DNA of 46,158 bases, taken from positions 1 to 46,158 of the forward strand of contig JAMOTN010000018.1 of the NCBI GenBank assembly GCA_027062325.1, given 5' to 3'. Under the pieces are notes generated by a model, which saw only the letters and a program-made list of their open reading frames with translations, did no database searches and was not told the origin of the DNA. Shown here piece after piece: positions 25,893 through 36,416 of this stretch. Every line of letters begins with the position of its first letter. Within the stretch, counting starts at the first letter, position 1. A program made the translations under genes and the position numbers. The stretch is from a bacterium (GTDB lineage: Bacteria; JAMOTN01).

Positions 25893-27794
25893 CTAAATTG
25901 TGTTTTCCTGATTACGCTCTTTATTCTGCTCTCCTTCTTTCAAAAACCTCTCAAACTCAGACAATCGCTTTGGATCAATCTCAGCTATGCATACTCTATT
26001 ACGTCCAGATTCCTTTGCTCTGTATAGTGCTTCATCTGCCTGCTTTATAAGCTCATTCTTTTCATCTGCATGCAGAGGAAAAGTAGCCACTCCAACACTT
26101 ATCGTAACTTTTAAAGGCTGCCCAGTCTCTGGATGAGTATACGTAGAGCTCTCAACTTTTTTACGTAAACGCTCTGCAAAAGCAAATGCCCCTTTGTAAT
26201 CTGTCTCCGGCAAAATTGCCATAAACTCCTCTCCACCGTAGCGTGCAGGCAGATCGCTCTTTCTAACAGTCTCCCTCATAATACGCGCAGTCTCTGCTAA
26301 CACCATATCTCCAACCTGGTGTCCATAAACGTCATTAAACTTCTTAAAATGATCTATATCCGTCAGAACTATGGAGACTGGATGCTTGTAGCGCTTGGCT
26401 CTTTCAAGTTCACGATCTAAGAATTCCTGCATATAGCGATGTGTATAAAGTCCTGTCAAACCGTCAACGTTCGCAAGAAGCTCTGTCTTTTTAAACAACA
26501 TTGCATTTTGAATACTCATACCGGCCAAAGCTGCAAGGATCGCTAGTATTCGGGAGTCTTCTTTTAAAGCCTCCGTATCTTTCTCCTCATTGTATTCAAA
26601 TATTGCAATCACTCCTTTAAAAGATTCTTCATCTTGCTCTTCACCATGAGTCATTGGAGCAGCAAGTAACGGCTTCACTTCACTTGTATTAAGTAGCGAT
26701 CGAAGTGCAAAGTTTTCACTCGTTTCCGCAGGAGAAAGAACAACTTTCTCCTTTATAACGTAAACTAACACATTAACACTTTCATCAAGGGGCAACACGG
26801 ACATCTTTTGAACAGATATAGGATCCAATCCAACATGCTTTTTCATTATCATCTTACCCTTTTCTACCGCGAATATAGCAGCCTTTTTAGCAGCAAGCAA
26901 TTGTGGTAAAACCCTCACAACCTCTTCCATTATCTTTTCAGGATCCAAGCTACGCGCTATTGCTTTTGTGACAGCTTGAAGCTGCACAAATCTCTGTCCC
27001 ATTGCAAATACTTTTTTACCAATATCCTTCGTTTGCTCAAGCAATCTCCCACGCTTTTCTAACTCATTTCGAGCAACAGCTAATTCCACTTCTACCGTCT
27101 TTTTTACATCCGAACAAACCTTTTTAAACCATAATGCACTTCCAATAGACGCCACAGAAGTTCCAAATCCAAGAATAGAAAGGGTAAGTAAATAACTCGA
27201 CGCTGCTAAAAAGTTCCCCCAACTTTTTTGAACGACTTCGACTATCTCACTAGGAGCTCCAATCGCAACCAGTACAGACATAGTCATTTGGAGAATTTTA
27301 TTCACAGAAATTAAATAACTATTTCTAGCAATTAAAATCAAAACCGCTAGCACAAAGAGTGTTATTGGCCCTATTATAAGCGGATCCAACATCAAAGCAA
27401 TAAATCCCAACAATAAAGCCAAAGCTGCAAACCATCCCATCTTTTTTAAATGCCTAAAAAGGCTTGCAATTACCGATGGATAGCTATCTCTTCTCACGTC
27501 CGAGTTTGCCAATCCAAATTCATAGTAATGTGGAACAGCAGTTTCATCTATATCTATTATTTTGGGAATCTTTGACAATCCTATTGGATTTTGATAAGTA
27601 AAATTCAATCCCTTAAAAATAGAAGACGCTTCTTCTAAAGTTTTAATTTTCCCAGAAAAAATCAACAAAAAACCAGCACAAGCCAAACTCAACAGCATAA
27701 AAACTATTGCCAATTTACGCCTTAAGCTCTCGAAACTGCTGAATTTCTCAAACAATTCATCAACACTTTTTAACTCTGCCTTGCCTATCTCCAA
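25893..27794 (-). CDS. membrane-bound GAF-GGDEF diguanylate cyclase
   Basis: This 633-residue protein has about four membrane segments (roughly 29-49, 121-140, 141-160 and 196-222), a GAF-like region (about 275-435) and a C-terminal GGDEF domain. The domain has 'VDGLTGLYTHRYMQEFLDRE', 'DIDHFKKFNDVYGHQVGD' and 'GGEEF' at 520-524. The inhibitory RxxD site is RKSD at 511-514. A linking coiled coil follows the last membrane helix. It should make cyclic di-GMP in response to a membrane or cytoplasmic signal. The start is TTG 27794 with AGGGGAG upstream. It follows metK by 75 bases with a strong hairpin between. Confidence 0.9.
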   Translation of the reverse strand: MEIGKAELKSVDELFEKFSSFESLRRKLAIVFMLLSLACAGFLLIFSGKIKTLEEASSIFKGLNFTYQNPIGLSKIPKIIDIDETAVPHYYEFGLANSDVRRDSYPSVIASLFRHLKKMGWFAALALLLGFIALMLDPLIIGPITLFVLAVLILIARNSYLISVNKILQMTMSVLVAIGAPSEIVEVVQKSWGNFLAASSYLLTLSILGFGTSVASIGSALWFKKVCSDVKKTVEVELAVARNELEKRGRLLEQTKDIGKKVFAMGQRFVQLQAVTKAIARSLDPEKIMEEVVRVLPQLLAAKKAAIFAVEKGKMIMKKHVGLDPISVQKMSVLPLDESVNVLVYVIKEKVVLSPAETSENFALRSLLNTSEVKPLLAAPMTHGEEQDEESFKGVIAIFEYNEEKDTEALKEDSRILAILAALAGMSIQNAMLFKKTELLANVDGLTGLYTHRYMQEFLDRELERAKRYKHPVSIVLTDIDHFKKFNDVYGHQVGDMVLAETARIMRETVRKSDLPARYGGEEFMAILPETDYKGAFAFAERLRKKVESSTYTHPETGQPLKVTISVGVATFPLHADEKNELIKQADEALYRAKESGRNRVCIAEIDPKRLSEFERFLKEGEQNKERNQENTI

Positions 27795-27808
27795 CTAACT
27801 CCCCTACC

Positions 27809-27845
27809 TATAGACAGTATTGAGGCCCGAGGTAATATCCCCTCG
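27809..27845. other. GC-rich hairpin between metK and the diguanylate cyclase gene
   Basis: An 11-bp inverted repeat, GAGGCCCGAGG and CCTCGAGCCCC with a short loop, lies in the 75-base gap. Neither strand has a T run directly after it, so it is not a standard intrinsic terminator. It may protect the metK transcript end or mark an RNA processing site. Confidence 0.4.
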
Positions 27846-27869
27846 AGCCCCTATTCAAAAATTCAAGCA

Positions 27870-29060
27870 CTATAAGCCAAAATATCGCTTAAGTTCATCC
27901 ACCATATCCAATTTTTCCCAAGGAAGCTCAACATCCATTCTACCAAAGTGTCCGTAAGCTGCTGTCTGTTTGTATATCGGACGCCTTAAATCAAAATGCT
28001 TTATTATTGCTCCGGGCCTCAGATCAAACAGCTCTTTTACAGCCTTCTCAATTTGTTCTGGATCTACTTTGTGAGTTCCAAAAGTTTCAACAAATATGGA
28101 TATTGGATGGGCAACTCCTATGGCATATGAAAGCTGTATTTCACATCTATCAGCAAGTCCTGCCGCAACTATGTTTTTTGCAACCCAACGAGCTGCATAA
28201 GAAGCACTCCTGTCAACTTTTGTTGGATCCTTTCCAGAGAAAGCTCCACCACCATGACGTGCCATTCCCCCATAAGTGTCAACTATGATCTTACGCCCTG
28301 TCAAACCACTATCTGCGTGAGGTCCACCCAAAACAAAGCGCCCTGTTGGATTAACGTAATAAGTAGTACCCTCTAACATATCCGCAGGAATAACCTCTTT
28401 TATCACACGCTCAATAAGCTCCTGTCTCAGCACTTCAAGCCCAATATCTGGATTGTGCTGAGCTGACAAAACAACAGTTGTAACTCTTTTGGGAGTAAAT
28501 CCCTCATACTCAACTGTAACCTGACTTTTTCCATCAGGTCTCAGATATGGAAGCTCGCCGCTTTTTCTTAACTCTGCCAACCTTTTGACAAGTCTGTGAG
28601 CAAATGCTATTGGTGTTGGCATGTATTCAGGAGTTTCATTACAAGCAAATCCAAACATCATTCCCTGATCTCCTGCTCCTATTTTGAGAAGTGGATCCTC
28701 AACATTTTGCCCCTCTTTTGCCTCATAACTTTCATTAACTCCCATTGCAATATCTGGAGATTGCTCGTCGATAGCCGTAACCACTGCACAACTATCAGCA
28801 TCAAAACCATATTCAGGTGAGTCATAACCTATCTCCTTTATAGTCTTTCTAACAATTTTGGGAATATCAACATAACACTTGGTTGTTATCTCTCCCATCA
28901 CAAAAACTATCCCCGTAGTAACAGAAGTCTCACAAGCTACCCTACCTTCTGGATCCTGCTCTAAAATAGAATCCAAGATAGCATCTGAAACTTGATCTGC
29001 CACTTTATCTGGGTGTCCCTCAGTAACAGATTCCGATGTAAAAACCCACTTTCTTTCCAA
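27870..29060 (-). CDS. metK: S-adenosylmethionine synthase
   Basis: MetK makes SAM from methionine and ATP. The N-terminal '[23 protein letters not shown]' block, '[16 protein letters not shown]', '[21 protein letters not shown]', '[16 protein letters not shown]' and '[11 protein letters not shown]' are all intact. I choose TTG 29060, 8 bases after AGGAGG, giving 396 residues; the frame runs on to 29096 but those codons include the binding site. The bacterial-type sequence shows no unusual feature. No SAM riboswitch is seen, since only about 36 bases separate it from the preceding stop. Confidence 0.96.
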   Translation of the reverse strand: MERKWVFTSESVTEGHPDKVADQVSDAILDSILEQDPEGRVACETSVTTGIVFVMGEITTKCYVDIPKIVRKTIKEIGYDSPEYGFDADSCAVVTAIDEQSPDIAMGVNESYEAKEGQNVEDPLLKIGAGDQGMMFGFACNETPEYMPTPIAFAHRLVKRLAELRKSGELPYLRPDGKSQVTVEYEGFTPKRVTTVVLSAQHNPDIGLEVLRQELIERVIKEVIPADMLEGTTYYVNPTGRFVLGGPHADSGLTGRKIIVDTYGGMARHGGGAFSGKDPTKVDRSASYAARWVAKNIVAAGLADRCEIQLSYAIGVAHPISIFVETFGTHKVDPEQIEKAVKELFDLRPGAIIKHFDLRRPIYKQTAAYGHFGRMDVELPWEKLDMVDELKRYFGL

Positions 29061-29096
29061 TTCCGTTCCCTCCTTTCTCCTTCCCTTTTCTAGCAA

Positions 29097-29828
29097 TTAT
29101 TCCAACTCAGTTCTCATTTCAGTCTTAGCTTTAGTAGTAATCATCTGCTTCTCACCATCTACCTCCTGCACAGTTATTGCAGTTGCCCTTATCTTAACCA
29201 CACTCTTTACCAAGATTCCTTTGTCTATGTCAACATAAATTTTTCCGTATGAACTCAAATTTAGTCTATTCGTACCAGTATACTTTGCAATATTTTCCCC
29301 CTTTACTTCTATCACAGCGCATTTTCTCCCTTTGTACGTTTTAACATCACTGATAGTGTAAGTGTACTTTATCTTTGCTGGAATTATCCCATCAACATCC
29401 ATAATTCTGCTCCATGTATATCCTATGCTGACCTTACCGCTAGGAAGTGGAAATACACTTCCTTCAAGCATCTTTTTATCAACACCGTAAGCTTCCAAAA
29501 GGTTCCCGTGCTCATCTAATTTCATCGTAAATACTTTTTCAAGCTCCTTAGCATACCTTTTTTGAGTTCCAACTTGAACAACAGGATTTTTTATTGTACA
29601 CAAGAAAAGGTACTTACCATCTTTAACTTCAACCACTCTTTGTTCCAATTCCAAAGTTGTAACAGTGCTTATCGTTTTCTTTCCAATTGAAGCCGCTATA
29701 ATTGTATTCATTCTCACCTGCGTTTTATACTTAAAAACATCCCCAACTTTTACGTTTGTTCTCAGCTCAAATGACGAAGCACTCGTAACCAAGAAAAGTG
29801 TTAGAATAAAAATAAGTACTTTTCTCAT
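29097..29828 (-). CDS. exported protein of unknown function
   Basis: A clear signal peptide (residues 1-19) is followed by about 220 residues rich in beta strands and Thr/Lys/Val. Segments such as 'LRTNVKVGDVFKYKTQV' and 'VEVKDGKYLFLCTI' give the look of a periplasmic beta-sandwich like the DUF6263 group, but I cannot assign it. No lipobox or catalytic motif is visible. ATG 29828 follows GGGAGGGAGA. It is the first gene of the long minus-strand run containing metK and is divergent from the M48 protease gene, sharing about 107 bases of upstream DNA with a TTGACA box. Confidence 0.7.
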   Translation of the reverse strand: MRKVLIFILTLFLVTSASSFELRTNVKVGDVFKYKTQVRMNTIIAASIGKKTISTVTTLELEQRVVEVKDGKYLFLCTIKNPVVQVGTQKRYAKELEKVFTMKLDEHGNLLEAYGVDKKMLEGSVFPLPSGKVSIGYTWSRIMDVDGIIPAKIKYTYTISDVKTYKGRKCAVIEVKGENIAKYTGTNRLNLSSYGKIYVDIDKGILVKSVVKIRATAITVQEVDGEKQMITTKAKTEMRTELE

Positions 29829-29881
29829 ACTTCTCCCTCCCTTTAAAATTGAATAAAAGCTAAGAAATCGTCTAGTCCACT

Positions 29882-29890
29882 TGTTATAAT
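29882..29890 (+). promoter_or_regulatory. extended -10 promoter for the M48 protease gene
   Basis: TGTTATAAT matches the extended -10 consensus exactly (TGn followed by TATAAT) and lies about 45 bases before the GTG start at 29936. No good -35 box is seen, which is tolerated by extended -10 promoters. On the opposite strand a perfect TTGACA at 29908-29903 may serve the divergent exported-protein gene, although I find no well-spaced -10 for it. Confidence 0.55.
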
Positions 29891-29935
29891 TTTAGTGTAA
29901 ATGTCAAATTCTTTCAATGATCAGGGGGGATAATC

Positions 29936-31231
29936 GTGAGATTTTTTATCACTTTATTTTTTTTCTTTTTTCTGCTCATTACACCTTTAGTGCAAGCTGA
30001 AAAACAAACTTCCCTAGAAAAGGTATTATCACGCTTTTCTAAAACTCGCCTTGAATCTTTAGCTGCACTATACGAAAGAAAAAACATGCTCAAGGAAGCT
30101 GCATACTCCTACAAAATTCTTGCAGATAGAGAAAAAATATTTAAAAGAAGAGTTGAGTTTATCCAAAAGGCCGCTTACTACTTTGAAAAAGCTGGTTTAG
30201 AAAAGGAAGCCATAGCCATATATAGAAAAATTGCAGACTATATGATAGGTTCAACCAATCTTCAAGCTCTTGCTTGCTTTAAAGTTGGAGAATACTACTA
30301 CAAGCACCGTAAATGGAAGACTGCAGCAAAGTATCTCAGCTACGTTGTAAACCTATATCAAGATAAGCGTTTTCTCGATAAAGCACTTCCCATGTTTCAA
30401 AGAGCTCAGAAAAAATCCAGATCAGGATTCCTTGCAGGTCTGGACTACTCTATTGAGAAAAACATTGGCCAAATAACCAAAGCTGCTGTTGAAGCCCAGT
30501 ATAAAGTTTTAACAAACAAGGAAGATACACAAAAGTTGAAAAGGGTGACTAAGCGTTTAGTAAAAGTGGCACCACGTTGGGATGTCAAATGGTCCTTTAA
30601 CATAATAAAAGCTGACTTTTGGAATGCCTTTGCAGTGCCAGGTGGTTACATATATGTTACAAATTCACTTTACAACACTGTAACTGAAGATGAATTAGCA
30701 GGAGTGCTCGGTCACGAAATTGGCCACGTTGTATGCAGACATTCTCAAAAGAGACTTCGTCGAATTCTTCTCTGGAATATTGCTATGAATCAAATTAATT
30801 CAAAAGACACAAAAACCCTCCTTACCATAGCTGCTGCTCTAAAGGATCTTTCATACTCCCGTCAAAACGAATACGAAGCAGATCGCTACGGTGTAATTCT
30901 TGCTGCCAGAGCCGGTTACAGCCCCTGGGGTCTTCCATATTTTTTGAAGAGAATAAAGGAAAAGTATGAGAAAAATCGTCCTTCTCACTTAGCCTCGCTT
31001 CTGCGCACTCACCCCATCACTGAAAATAGGATAAAGAGGGCAACAACTCTTGCCAAAAGGCTCGTTGAACAAAATCCAACTCGCTACAAATTTCACTCAT
31101 TTGAGGAATACTGCAAATACATGGACGAATTATACAAACAGGAAGAAAAACAAAAACAAGAGAAGAAGCATCAAAATCAGCAAGAAAAGTCAAATTCCTG
31201 TAAAAAAAGCGAGCAAAATCAACAATCTTAA
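29936..31231 (+). CDS. exported M48 family metalloprotease with TPR-like N-terminal region
   Basis: A very hydrophobic signal peptide (residues 1-21) leads to helical TPR-like repeats (about 38-165) and then an M48 protease domain. The zinc site is H260-E-x-x-H264 in 'VLGHEIGHVV', with the third ligand E312 in 'NEYEADRYG'. 'RTHPITENRIKRA' is the usual end of the domain. The C-terminal 35 residues are low-complexity Lys/Gln/Glu. BepA-type M48 proteases with TPRs do quality control on outer-membrane proteins, including LptD. Here the TPR part precedes the protease, the reverse of BepA. The start is GTG after AGGGGGG. Confidence 0.88.
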   Translation: MRFFITLFFFFFLLITPLVQAEKQTSLEKVLSRFSKTRLESLAALYERKNMLKEAAYSYKILADREKIFKRRVEFIQKAAYYFEKAGLEKEAIAIYRKIADYMIGSTNLQALACFKVGEYYYKHRKWKTAAKYLSYVVNLYQDKRFLDKALPMFQRAQKKSRSGFLAGLDYSIEKNIGQITKAAVEAQYKVLTNKEDTQKLKRVTKRLVKVAPRWDVKWSFNIIKADFWNAFAVPGGYIYVTNSLYNTVTEDELAGVLGHEIGHVVCRHSQKRLRRILLWNIAMNQINSKDTKTLLTIAAALKDLSYSRQNEYEADRYGVILAARAGYSPWGLPYFLKRIKEKYEKNRPSHLASLLRTHPITENRIKRATTLAKRLVEQNPTRYKFHSFEEYCKYMDELYKQEEKQKQEKKHQNQQEKSNSCKKSEQNQQS

Positions 31232-31278
31232 ATAGTTTTCTGAAACACTTTATATCTATTTTTAAGGAGTTGAATTCA

Positions 31279-32547
31279 ATGCCAAGAAAAACTCTCTTTG
31301 CCCTGTCAATGCTAATTCTCATCACTACAACATCTACTTCTTTTCTTTCATCATCATACATACTAATTCCAATGGACTTCACACAAACTAACCACTTAAA
31401 AGCTTATGGCGTAGCCTACAAAGCAGTTCAAGAAGGTTTAGAGGTTTACTGGCTACTTTACTACAGAGGCGGCTCCTTTGTCATAACCTACACAAATTCC
31501 ATAGCCTCATGGGCTGCTTCAAGAGGTGTTTTATTTGAAAAGATAACAGCTTCTCAATTTGCTCGGATCCAATCCTCATTTTCAAGCAAAAATATGGCTG
31601 CTATCCGCATAGTAAAGGCTCCAAAGCTTGCCGTTCTCGTAGCTCCATATTATGAACCCTGGGATGATGCAGTCAAACAAGTGTTAGAGTATGCAGAAAT
31701 TCCATTTGACAAGATTTGGTATTCAGATCTATTTACAGACAAAATTTTCAAGTACGACTGGCTATACCTCCACCACGAGGATTTTACAGGACAATTTGGA
31801 AGATTTTACATAAGCTTTGCCAATACAATATGGTATCAAGACCGCGTAAAAAAACTTACTGAGCTTGCCCAACGTCTTCACTTCAAAAGCGTTGCTCAAA
31901 TGCTGGCAGTTGCAGCCTCGCGTATTCGTGAATTTATAAAAAGAGGCGGTTTTCTTTTCGCCATGTGTTCAGCAACAGACACTCTTGATATTGCCCTTGC
32001 AACGGATAATGGAAAGATCGATATTGTTCCTGCTGTCGTCGACAGAACACCAATTGATCCAGATTGGCGCACTAAACTTGATTATTCACGCTGCCTTGCT
32101 TTTCAAAACTTTAAAATAGTTACTGATCCAAACATTTACGAATTCTCCGACATAGACTACTTTCACCCACGCACACTTATACCACAAGGATATTTTGATC
32201 TTTACGAATTTAGTGCCAAGTATGATAGAATTCCATCAATTCTCGTTCAGTGCCATGTAAACAGAATACCACAATTTTTGGGACAAACAACAGATTTTAA
32301 TCCAAAACTTATAAAGCCAAACATAGTAGTTCTAGCAAAAACAGATAGAGGAGCCGTTAAATATTTATACGGCACACTTGGCTCAGGGAGCTTCACCATG
32401 TTGGGTGGCCACGACCCTGAGGATTATGCACATATAGTAGGTGAAAAAGCCCCAAATATGGATACCCTCAGAAACTCCCCAGGATACAGGCTGATTTTGA
32501 ACAACGTCCTGCTTCCTGCTGTGAAGAAAGTAAAGAGAAAAACTTAG
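31279..32547 (+). CDS. exported protein of a conserved family of unknown function
   Basis: After a signal peptide comes 'LIPMDFTQTNHLKAYGVAYKAVQEGLEVYWLLYYRGGSF', which I recall from a bacterial family sometimes labelled 'asparagine synthetase B'; nothing here resembles that enzyme. The middle part has an alpha/beta pattern like class I glutamine-amidotransferase folds ('FIKRGGFLFAMCSATDTLDIAL', a possible nucleophile-elbow cysteine in 'AMCSA'). 'HHEDFTGQFGRFY' and 'GSFTMLGGHDPEDY' are other likely conserved blocks. The function is unknown and it is probably periplasmic. I choose ATG 31279, 9 bases after AAGGAG; the frame extends to a TTG at 31270. It probably shares a transcript with the M48 protease gene. 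Confidence 0.75.
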   Translation: MPRKTLFALSMLILITTTSTSFLSSSYILIPMDFTQTNHLKAYGVAYKAVQEGLEVYWLLYYRGGSFVITYTNSIASWAASRGVLFEKITASQFARIQSSFSSKNMAAIRIVKAPKLAVLVAPYYEPWDDAVKQVLEYAEIPFDKIWYSDLFTDKIFKYDWLYLHHEDFTGQFGRFYISFANTIWYQDRVKKLTELAQRLHFKSVAQMLAVAASRIREFIKRGGFLFAMCSATDTLDIALATDNGKIDIVPAVVDRTPIDPDWRTKLDYSRCLAFQNFKIVTDPNIYEFSDIDYFHPRTLIPQGYFDLYEFSAKYDRIPSILVQCHVNRIPQFLGQTTDFNPKLIKPNIVVLAKTDRGAVKYLYGTLGSGSFTMLGGHDPEDYAHIVGEKAPNMDTLRNSPGYRLILNNVLLPAVKKVKRKT

Positions 32548-32621
32548 AACTTTAACTTTTGGTACTTATTATACTTACCATACTTACCGCTCACAATTAC
32601 TTACAATTTTCCAAACTTACA

Positions 32622-33656
32622 TTACCACTCTCTTACAACTCTCCTTTTTGTGCGTCCTTTCATACGCCTTAGCTGATGCTCCATAGCTTTAACTTCGTTT
32701 AAAAGCTCCCTCACCATAGGATCATCTCTTCCCATAACGTCCATCATATCCTGTAGCATTTCTTTTTTCGCCCTTAGCATCTCCTCAAGCATCTGAATGT
32801 AAGCTCTGTTAACCCCCGTATTTTGCTCTTCTTGGGGTTGCAATCCTATTCTTCTTTTAAACTCCCTATCTTCCACATTACTCCCATTCTTCTCCTCATT
32901 TCTATCTAATTTTTTGGGCTTTTGAGTTTGCGTAGATTTCGATCCCTCACCTGAAGAAGAAGTCGGCTTCTTAGAACTAGAAGTACTCTTTTTATTAGAT
33001 TGCTTCTTATTTTGAAAGCTTTTCCCATTTTGGTGATTTTTCTTACTTTTTTCACCCTGAGACTTACCCTGGTTAGATTTGTTCTTGTCCTTACTATTTT
33101 TTCTACTATTCAATGAATTACTATTTTGATTATTTCTCCGATTTTTCCGATTTTTTTCATCTTTCTTTTCTTTTCTCCGATCCTCCTTTTGTTTTTTCAA
33201 TTCAAGCTTTGCTATTTTTTCAAGCAAATCTGTATTTTTTTCCAACTCTCTCTTTTTCCTTTGCCACTCATCGTAATCCGAAAAAAGAGGAATTTTAAGA
33301 TAGGGATATTTAAGTCCTTTTAGTTCATTTTTTAAATTTTTCGTCCCTTTCAAAACCTCTTGATAATTTGACAACTTAAATTGAGAATAAAGATAATTGT
33401 AAAGCAACATCAATCTCTCAAGCTCATGCTTCGGTGATCTGAATACTCGCATCTCATACAAGCGCTTAAATTCCTCCGCAGCCCTCTTGTAATCTCCACT
33501 TTGCAAATCTTTCTCAGCTAACCTCAAGGCATCTCTAACATCTGAATTCAATACACTAACCGAAGCATTTGCCCCATTAAACGAAGAGGGCGCAGACAAA
33601 GTCTGCACCCCCATTAATTGCAGCATAAATACCAAAACCAACAGTATCACTTTCAC
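32622..33656 (-). CDS. exported TPR-like protein with a long Lys/Asn/Ser-rich segment
   Basis: A signal peptide (about residues 1-22) is followed by a helical TPR-like unit ('DALRLAEKDLQSGDYKRAAEEFKRLYE') and a second helical stretch, then about 120 residues of almost pure Lys, Asn, Ser and Gln (roughly 150-270). The end is a helical region with 'EEMLRAKKEMLQDMMDVMG' and a basic tail. The low-complexity part should be disordered and could bind acidic polymers or peptidoglycan. I place the start at GTG 33656 with AGGGGG upstream, 16 bases after the atpC stop; the open frame continues to 33701 inside atpC. It may be co-transcribed with the ATP synthase genes. The family is not recognised. Confidence 0.65.
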   Translation of the reverse strand: MKVILLVLVFMLQLMGVQTLSAPSSFNGANASVSVLNSDVRDALRLAEKDLQSGDYKRAAEEFKRLYEMRVFRSPKHELERLMLLYNYLYSQFKLSNYQEVLKGTKNLKNELKGLKYPYLKIPLFSDYDEWQRKKRELEKNTDLLEKIAKLELKKQKEDRRKEKKDEKNRKNRRNNQNSNSLNSRKNSKDKNKSNQGKSQGEKSKKNHQNGKSFQNKKQSNKKSTSSSKKPTSSSGEGSKSTQTQKPKKLDRNEEKNGSNVEDREFKRRIGLQPQEEQNTGVNRAYIQMLEEMLRAKKEMLQDMMDVMGRDDPMVRELLNEVKAMEHQLRRMKGRTKRRVVREW

Positions 33657-33672
33657 CTCAATCCCCCTAAAC

Positions 33673-33999
33673 CTAATTTTCCTCCAACCAACTCCTTGCA
33701 ATAGGTTGCAACTCCTTACTCAAACTATCAATTGCCTTTTCAAACCCTTCCTTATTAAGGTAATCTGCAACCCACAAATTCAACTCTTTACCATCAAACT
33801 CAAGCAATCCCCCTGTTGTGTAAAAGCCACTTTTCTTTCCAGAAAACTCATACCCAACATAACAAGGAAGTATATCCGATACAAATGGTGCATGCCCTTC
33901 TATTATCTCAAATTTACCCACACTTGAAGCCGCTTCAAACTTACTCACCTCAACCTCTACATGCACACCATCTTTACTAAACACTCTCAAAAGCATCAT
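33673..33999 (-). CDS. atpC: ATP synthase epsilon subunit, short form
   Basis: This is the N-terminal beta-sandwich of epsilon ('GKFEIIEGHAPFVSDILP', 'FYTTGGLLEFDGKELNLWVADY'), which joins gamma to the c ring. Only about 25 residues follow the sandwich, so the usual pair of C-terminal helices, about 45 residues, is cut down to one. Regulation by an extending C-terminal hairpin is therefore unlikely. ATG 33999 follows AGAGGTG. It closes the atp operon after atpD, as usual. Confidence 0.85.
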   Translation of the reverse strand: MMLLRVFSKDGVHVEVEVSKFEAASSVGKFEIIEGHAPFVSDILPCYVGYEFSGKKSGFYTTGGLLEFDGKELNLWVADYLNKEGFEKAIDSLSKELQPIARSWLEEN

Positions 34000-34031
34000 T
34001 TTCACCTCTTAACCCGGCAAATTCACTATCA

Positions 34032-36357
<2,326 letters not shown>

Positions 36358-36380
36358 AATTTCTCACCCCTCAAAAAGTT

Positions 36381-36410
36381 GTCCAATTCTGTCCAACTTT
36401 GTCCAATAAT
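36381..36410. repeat. three tandem 10-base repeats, GTCCAA type, between atpA and atpG
   Basis: GTCCAA recurs at 36381, 36391 and 36401 with period exactly 10 bases and mostly T or A between. A closely related array (two exact copies of GTCCAATTTT) lies at 39161-39180 before atpF. A weaker, reversed version is at 42432-42450 after tRNA-Met. The role is unknown. Confidence 0.7.
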
Positions 36411-36416
36411 TTTAGT

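Noticed and set aside
27809-27845. Intrinsic terminator after metK
   Set aside because: The stem is strong but no T tract follows on either strand, so it is kept only as an unexplained hairpin.
29061-29100. A SAM riboswitch before metK
   Set aside because: Only about 36 bases separate the metK start from the preceding stop codon, too few for any known SAM riboswitch.
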